A stretch of 9,464 bases of DNA from an uncultured bacterium (GTDB lineage: Bacteria; Cyanobacteriota; Vampirovibrionia; Gastranaerophilales; Gastranaerophilaceae). The notes beneath the pieces are model-generated. The model made no database searches. It saw nothing but the letters and a program-made list of their open reading frames with translations, and had not been told where the DNA came from. Below are positions 5,901 to 9,464 of the stretch, piece by piece. The stretch lies in the NCBI GenBank assembly GCA_949286405.1, contig CASECH010000213.1, positions 1 through 9,464 on the forward strand, in the 5' to 3' direction. Position numbers and translations under genes: made by a program. Within the stretch, counting starts at the first letter, position 1, and every line of letters begins with the position of its first letter.

Positions 5901-6695
5901 ATGAAAATTAACGCATTACAAAGAGATTTGGCTCTAAAACAGGGCAACTTTAGGCTCCATCAAGACTCAACGAACAGATCTAAGAGTGGTATGAGTAGTA
6001 TTGGACTAAATCAAGGAATAAACACGGATAATAGCGGTAACTTAACGGATAAGAGTGAGGTTGCCGCTATTAGTTTTAAAGGAAACCTTGGAACTAAAAT
6101 AGCAAAAAGTAACTGGTTTAACTGGGTACTGGAAAAAACAGAGAAACATAACGTTGCAGCAAGTGCATTTGTTGCATTAATCCTTGCAGGGATTCTAAGA
6201 CCACTTACAATTATGTCACTTCCTGGCAAAAAAGATAAAGATGATAAGATATACGCATCAGGACACTCTATGGCATCAGGTATAATTGGTTTTGGTTTCT
6301 CCACATTAGTAACAACTCCACTTGACGATGCAATTACAAAATTAAAGAAAAATCCAGCGAAATTCTCAGCAGAACATCTTGGCAAATTAAAAGAAATAGC
6401 TAAAAGTGGGAAAACAGAATTTGAAAGAAACGTAGCAGCAAGAACAGTTGATGCTCTTGAACTTTCATTAAAAAATATCCCTGATTGGATTATTGCAATA
6501 CCAAGAGCAACACTTACTATTGCATTAATACCTCCTATCCTAAAATACGTATTTGGTGTGGAAAAGAAAAAGAAACCTGAACAGACAAACAACACAACAG
6601 TCAATAATAATACAAATAACCAAACAACAATTATAGATTATAGCTCAATGCAAAAAACTTCCTTAAGTGATTTTGCAAAAGGAGGTAAGCAATAA
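5901..6695 (+). CDS. Uncharacterised membrane protein with SFKGN motif (first of a related pair)
   Basis: I do not recognise a named family. The 264-residue protein opens with a polar, probably disordered stretch (1-55) that ends in AISFKGN (56-62). Hydrophobic segments follow at about 85-106 (ASAFVALILAGILRPLTI), 122-140 (HSMASGIIGFGFSTLVTTP) and 194-219 (DWIIAIPRATLTIALIPPIL onward). Between the first two is a charged GKKDKDDK loop; between the second and third is a basic helical region. The tail has a KKKK stretch (222-225) and an Asn/Thr-rich low-complexity linker (230-243). There is no cleavable signal peptide. It is co-transcribed with the gene at 6695, whose start overlaps this stop by one base (TAATG). 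The downstream protein has the same order of elements, so they look like divergent homologues. The ATG has only a weak GGTGAAAG site upstream, but no other start is better. Confidence 0.85.
   Translation: MKINALQRDLALKQGNFRLHQDSTNRSKSGMSSIGLNQGINTDNSGNLTDKSEVAAISFKGNLGTKIAKSNWFNWVLEKTEKHNVAASAFVALILAGILRPLTIMSLPGKKDKDDKIYASGHSMASGIIGFGFSTLVTTPLDDAITKLKKNPAKFSAEHLGKLKEIAKSGKTEFERNVAARTVDALELSLKNIPDWIIAIPRATLTIALIPPILKYVFGVEKKKKPEQTNNTTVNNNTNNQTTIIDYSSMQKTSLSDFAKGGKQ
6681..6685 (+). promoter_or_regulatory. Ribosome binding site for the coupled 6695 gene
   Basis: GGAGG, embedded in the last codons of the 5901 gene, is 9 nt from the ATG of the TAATG stop/start overlap. It is much stronger than the site of the first gene, which suggests the second protein is made at least as abundantly. 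Confidence 0.7.
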
Positions 6696-7534
6696 TGAAC
6701 GTGAACTTTAATACTAATAACAGATATCAATACAATTATAACGGTTTCAAAAATAAGACTAATTATACTTCAAAAGTCTCATTTACAGCTAATCCAACAG
6801 CAGAATTGAGTGCAGAAGTAGAAAAAGCAGCTAAAGGTTCAAAATTTTTCCAACCACTAAAAGCTGCAATAACAAAAAGGTATGAAAATGCAACCGATTG
6901 GATGGCAAAAAATATTTTTGCAAAAATTGTTAATAACAAAACAGTCCAAAATATAGCTGATAAAATAAAAAACAATAATTCATTATTTAACCATTTTATG
7001 TCTATAGGCGCACTTATTACAAGTGGTCTGTACGTTAAAAAGACTCTTGATAACAAGCAAATGGAAGAAGATAGAAGAAAAACTCTTGCAATTAACCAAA
7101 CTCTTACTTTTGCGGTATCTACAATTGGTGCATACTCTTTAGATAAATCTCTAAATAAATGGTGGAATAATGTAACTGCAAAATACGCAGGCATTCAGTT
7201 AAACGACCCAAATTTTGCACAAGATTACCAAAAAGCACTGAATGAAGTAGCTAAGAAAAATGAAGCTCTTAAAGCTGCAAACAAAGCACTTCCAAAAAAT
7301 AAGAGAACACCTTTAGAAAATGCTCCTAGAGTAGGTGAATTCTTGAAAAAACATAAAAAATACAACCCTGAAGTACATGAAATTTTATCAAAGAAAATTA
7401 CAGGTATGGGATTATTAAAGTCAATGATTATCTTTGGTTCAGTATATAGATTCTTGGTACCTGTACTTGTTACTCCGATTGCAAATAAATTGGGAGAACA
7501 CTACATAGCCAAGAAAAAAGCTAAAGCTGCATAA
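6695..7534 (+). CDS. Uncharacterised membrane protein with SFTAN motif (second of a related pair)
   Basis: I recognise no named family. The 279-residue protein starts with an Asn/Tyr-rich, probably disordered stretch (1-27), then KVSFTAN (27-33), matching the SFKGN motif of its neighbour. An amphipathic helical part (36-95) follows. Hydrophobic segments lie at about 98-115 (FNHFMSIGALITSGLYV), 131-149 (AINQTLTFAVSTIGAYSLD, quoted from 132) and 237-265 (LLKSMIIFGSVYRFLVPVLV then TPIANKLGE). The DNKQMEEDRRK loop between the first two parallels the GKKDKDDK loop of the upstream protein. A long charged helical insertion (165-235) separates segments two and three, and the C-terminus is basic (KKKAKAA). 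No signal peptide. Translation is coupled to the 5901 gene, and a strong terminator ends the operon right after it. A complex or shared membrane function of the two products is inferred. Confidence 0.87.
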   Translation: MNVNFNTNNRYQYNYNGFKNKTNYTSKVSFTANPTAELSAEVEKAAKGSKFFQPLKAAITKRYENATDWMAKNIFAKIVNNKTVQNIADKIKNNNSLFNHFMSIGALITSGLYVKKTLDNKQMEEDRRKTLAINQTLTFAVSTIGAYSLDKSLNKWWNNVTAKYAGIQLNDPNFAQDYQKALNEVAKKNEALKAANKALPKNKRTPLENAPRVGEFLKKHKKYNPEVHEILSKKITGMGLLKSMIIFGSVYRFLVPVLVTPIANKLGEHYIAKKKAKAA

Positions 7535-7556
7535 AAGATTTGATAAAATTTAAAAT

Positions 7557-7593
7557 AAAAAATGGTATTATTTTTTCATAATACCATTTTTTT
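7557..7593 (+). terminator. Rho-independent terminator of the 5901-7534 operon
   Basis: AATGGTATTAT (7561-7571) pairs perfectly with ATAATACCATT (7578-7588), extended by further A-T pairs from the flanking runs; the loop is 6 nt and a T-tract follows. It is 23 bp past the stop codon. The A-run on the left could let it work in both directions. Confidence 0.9.
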
Positions 7594-7644
7594 ATAAAGA
7601 AAATAAAATTATTACTAAATATGTAGTAGAAAATTCAAAAAAGC

Positions 7645-7673
7645 TTGTTTTATTGTTTTTTTTATAGTATTCT
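7645..7673 (+). promoter_or_regulatory. Possible promoter of the HEAT-queC operon
   Basis: TTGTTT (7645-7650) and TATTCT (7668-7673) are 17 nt apart. A start site near 7680 would leave a leader of about 30 nt before the GTG at 7711. TATAGT at 7662-7667 is an alternative -10. The hexamers are imperfect, but the position just after a terminator fits. Confidence 0.4.
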
Positions 7674-7710
7674 ATGTATGTTAGATTGCTTAGTTACGGG
7701 GTTAAGCAGA

Positions 7711-8712
7711 GTGGAAGAAAAAGAAAATTTAAATTTAGAATTAATTGCAAATAAATGTAAGTTACTTGATTCATCTGATATTGATTTTGCAATAGCTAAA
7801 ATTGACTCGTTTGAAAATACTTATGATAAAGAGAATCTAATAAAAATATACAACTATATTCTTTCAAACTCAAAGTCTGCGGAAATTCTTATTTATGTAA
7901 TAAAATGTTCAGATAAATTTCGCGATAAAAGCACTCTAAGCATTCTACTAGATATACTCTTAATGAAAAATTTTGCCAACGAAGCATCTGAACATACAAA
8001 AGAAATGTTCACAAACGTGAGATCTTTGTGTGCAAAAGCTATTTCAAATTACAAAGATACATCATCTGTAACACCTTTATTGTATTGTTTGAATAATAAA
8101 GATGAAAACTACAAGATAAGACTTGCTTGTGCTGATGCATTAGGAAAAATAGGAGACAAATATGCAGTAGCACCTTTAATTGAAGTTGTTAAAGATGAAG
8201 AAGAAAAATCAGTATACCTAAGAGAATCAGCAGCATCAGCCTTGGGTATGCTTGGAGATTTACGAGCTGTAGATCCTTTGGTTAGCATTCTTGAGACTCA
8301 AAAAGGCATATGGAGTAAATTTACTTTCCTAAAAGAAAGGGTAATTGAAGCACTTGGAAAACTTCGTCTAAGTGATAACGAAAGAGTATTCAATGCTTTA
8401 AAGGATTCTCTTTTTGATGAATCTCCCCAAATAAGAATAAACGCAATTGAAGCAATTATGGACAGTGAAAATCCGCAAGCTGAAGAAACAATAAGAACTT
8501 GTCTTTCAGATAAAGATGACGAAGTGAAGAAAAATGCATTAATTGCACTATATAACATGATTGGAAGAGAAATTCTTGATGAAGTCGTCAACGAACCCTC
8601 ATACCCTGATATTCTAAAAATTGAAGCTGTATCTATGATTGAAGAGTATGAAGATACAGCAGATGATGAGGAATATTCTAAAATAAGAAAAAGAGAGGAT
8701 TTCGATGCCTAA
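7711..8712 (+). CDS. HEAT-repeat protein (PBS-lyase-like HEAT repeats)
   Basis: A cytosolic-looking alpha-helical scaffold of 333 residues from the GTG at 7711. Residues 1-120 are irregular helices; about five HEAT units follow at 121-153, 154-185, 187-220, 224-253 and 257-287. The clearest are IRLACADALGKIGDKYAVAP, LRESAASALGMLGDLRAVDP and IRINAIEAIMDSENPQAEET, the short ARM/HEAT type found in phycobilisome lyases and many unrelated adaptors. No lyase is implied: such repeats mainly mediate protein binding. The acidic tail is EEYEDTADDEE. The start is uncertain: an in-frame TTG at 7645 falls on the likely -35; an ATG at 7678 has no ribosome site and lies at the predicted transcript start; the GTG has GGGG 9 nt upstream. 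Its stop overlaps the queC start by 8 bp, so the two are co-translated, but a role in queuosine synthesis is not shown. Confidence 0.85.
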   Translation: MEEKENLNLELIANKCKLLDSSDIDFAIAKIDSFENTYDKENLIKIYNYILSNSKSAEILIYVIKCSDKFRDKSTLSILLDILLMKNFANEASEHTKEMFTNVRSLCAKAISNYKDTSSVTPLLYCLNNKDENYKIRLACADALGKIGDKYAVAPLIEVVKDEEEKSVYLRESAASALGMLGDLRAVDPLVSILETQKGIWSKFTFLKERVIEALGKLRLSDNERVFNALKDSLFDESPQIRINAIEAIMDSENPQAEETIRTCLSDKDDEVKKNALIALYNMIGREILDEVVNEPSYPDILKIEAVSMIEEYEDTADDEEYSKIRKREDFDA

Positions 8713-9370
8713 ATCAATTATCCTACTTTCCGGCGGACTTGATTCTTTAGTTAGCTTAGGAATTTCTAAAGAAAAATATAATATTTGCCTAGCATTAACA
8801 TTTGATTACGGTCAAAAATCTGCTTATCAGGAAATTAACACATCAAAGCAGATTTGCGACTACTATAATATAGAACATAAAATTATCAAACTCAACTGGT
8901 TGCAAAATATAACCCATACTGCACTTGTTTCTGATAATAATGTTCCAACAGGGAAAGAGCTAGATAACCCTGAACAGTCAGCAAAATCTGTCTGGGTACC
9001 AAATAGAAACGGTTTATTTTTAAACATCGCAGCCAGTTTTGCTGATGGAGAAGACTATGACTTTATTATTATTGGAGCAAATAAAGAAGAAGGAGAAACA
9101 TTTCCTGATAACACAGTAGATTTTATAAATAGAGCAAACGATTTATTTGAATTCTCAACAAGACAACATCCAAAAGTTTATGCACCCTTGATAAATTGTA
9201 ATAAAAATGATATAGTGAAACTGGCACTAGAAAAGCATGTTCCACTGGAATTTACGAGAAGCTGCTATAACAAATCAGATAAAAATTGCGGGGAATGTGA
9301 ATCTTGCTTGAGATTAAAAAAAGCACTACAAGCAAATAATGCCACAGAATACATTGAAAAACTTTTTTAG
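8705..9370 (+). CDS. queC: 7-cyano-7-deazaguanine synthase (preQ0 synthase)
   Basis: Makes preQ0 from 7-carboxy-7-deazaguanine, ammonia and ATP, a cytosolic step toward queuosine in tRNA. The 221 residues are full length for QueC. The PP-loop SGGLDS (9-14) starts at the expected distance from the ATG; FDYGQK (33-38), VPNRNG (98-103), GANKEEG (124-130) and FPDN (133-136) follow. Four cysteines near the C-terminus, C187, C195, C198 and C201 (C-x7-C-x2-C-x2-C), form the structural zinc site. A GAGGA site lies 5 nt upstream of the ATG, within the end of the HEAT gene, which overlaps this gene by 8 bp. queD, queE and folE are not in view. No preQ1 riboswitch precedes it, as expected for an internal operon gene. 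Confidence 0.96.
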   Translation: MPKSIILLSGGLDSLVSLGISKEKYNICLALTFDYGQKSAYQEINTSKQICDYYNIEHKIIKLNWLQNITHTALVSDNNVPTGKELDNPEQSAKSVWVPNRNGLFLNIAASFADGEDYDFIIIGANKEEGETFPDNTVDFINRANDLFEFSTRQHPKVYAPLINCNKNDIVKLALEKHVPLEFTRSCYNKSDKNCGECESCLRLKKALQANNATEYIEKLF

Positions 9371-9384
9371 GATAAAGTAAATTC

Positions 9385-9464
9385 ATGAAAACAAAATTAG
9401 TAAAAGAATCAATAAAATACGAAGGCTGGCAGTTATCACCACATTGGATATACAAAAATTTTAA
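9385..9464 (+). CDS. Start of a DUF366-like protein (cut by window edge)
   Basis: From the ATG at 9385 the frame stays open to the end of the window, 26 complete codons: it begins MKTKLVKESIKYEGWQ and continues LSPHWIYKNF. The Y-x-G-x-Q-L-x-x-H-W pattern resembles the N-terminus of DUF366 proteins as I remember them, a family of unknown function known mainly from archaea and scattered bacteria. The gene starts 14 bp after the queC stop; an AGGA overlapping that stop is rather far (12 nt) for a ribosome site. An in-frame stop at 9373-9375 excludes a much longer N-terminus. It is probably the third or later gene of the HEAT-queC operon. The identification rests on a short segment and is tentative. 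Confidence 0.6.
   Translation, partial: MKTKLVKESIKYEGWQLSPHWIYKNF

Noticed and set aside
6011..6604. 197-codon open frame on the minus strand
   Set aside because: Fully antisense to the 5901 gene, which has motif, hydrophobic segments and a coupled partner. The antisense product is a mirror of those segments, with no ribosome site or independent support.
6763..7194. 143-codon open frame on the minus strand
   Set aside because: Antisense shadow of the 6695 gene; no recognisable domain and no spacing for a promoter.
7645..7710. N-terminal extension of the HEAT protein from TTG 7645
   Set aside because: The TTG coincides with the likely -35 element, has no ribosome site, and the extension codes for an unlikely FYCFFYSI run. 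GTG 7711 is preferred, with ATG 7678 still possible.
8298..8591. Minus-strand open frame within the HEAT gene
   Set aside because: Antisense to clear HEAT repeats; low-complexity Ser-rich product.
7711..8712. Phycobilisome lyase
   Set aside because: The resemblance is only the generic short HEAT repeat; nothing else suggests phycobilins.
9252..9455. Minus-strand open frame across the end of queC
   Set aside because: Opposite the queC zinc-binding cysteines and the start of the next gene; no support.

Overview
The window is AT-rich, by eye roughly two-thirds A+T, and reads as a bacterial chromosome with compact operons, clear hairpin-plus-T-tract terminators and mostly Shine-Dalgarno-led starts. 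Two neighbouring proteins of unknown function carry a short N-terminal (I/V)SF(K/T)(G/A)N motif. Together with the low GC and the gene content, this makes me think of gut Vampirovibrionia (Melainabacteria, order Gastranaerophilales). That assignment rests on recalled family features, not on a marker gene, and is moderate in confidence. There is no rRNA, tRNA, CRISPR array, transposase or phage gene.

The left third is transcribed leftward in three separate units. Two surface-polysaccharide type glycosyltransferases (the left one cut by the window edge) form a tightly coupled pair with a possible promoter. Next is a secreted ankyrin-repeat protein with its own promoter and terminator. Then comes an orphan NarL/FixJ-type response regulator with its own terminator and no kinase in view.

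From 3281 on everything runs rightward. nadB and nadC overlap by 11 bp and supply the first and third steps of the aspartate route to NAD; nadA is not here. A terminator separates them from a second two-gene operon, 5901-7534. This encodes two small membrane proteins that look like divergent relatives of each other (N-terminal SF-x-x-N motif, then three hydrophobic segments in the same order) and match no family I can name. It is the best candidate for something undescribed. After another terminator comes a HEAT-repeat protein gene overlapping queC (7-cyano-7-deazaguanine synthase, queuosine pathway), followed by the first 26 codons of a gene resembling DUF366.

The rightward units beginning at nadB, the 5901 gene and the HEAT gene share a TTGTTTT element upstream, and two of the three also share an A5T5 palindrome. 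This may be a common promoter style of this genome or a shared regulatory signature.
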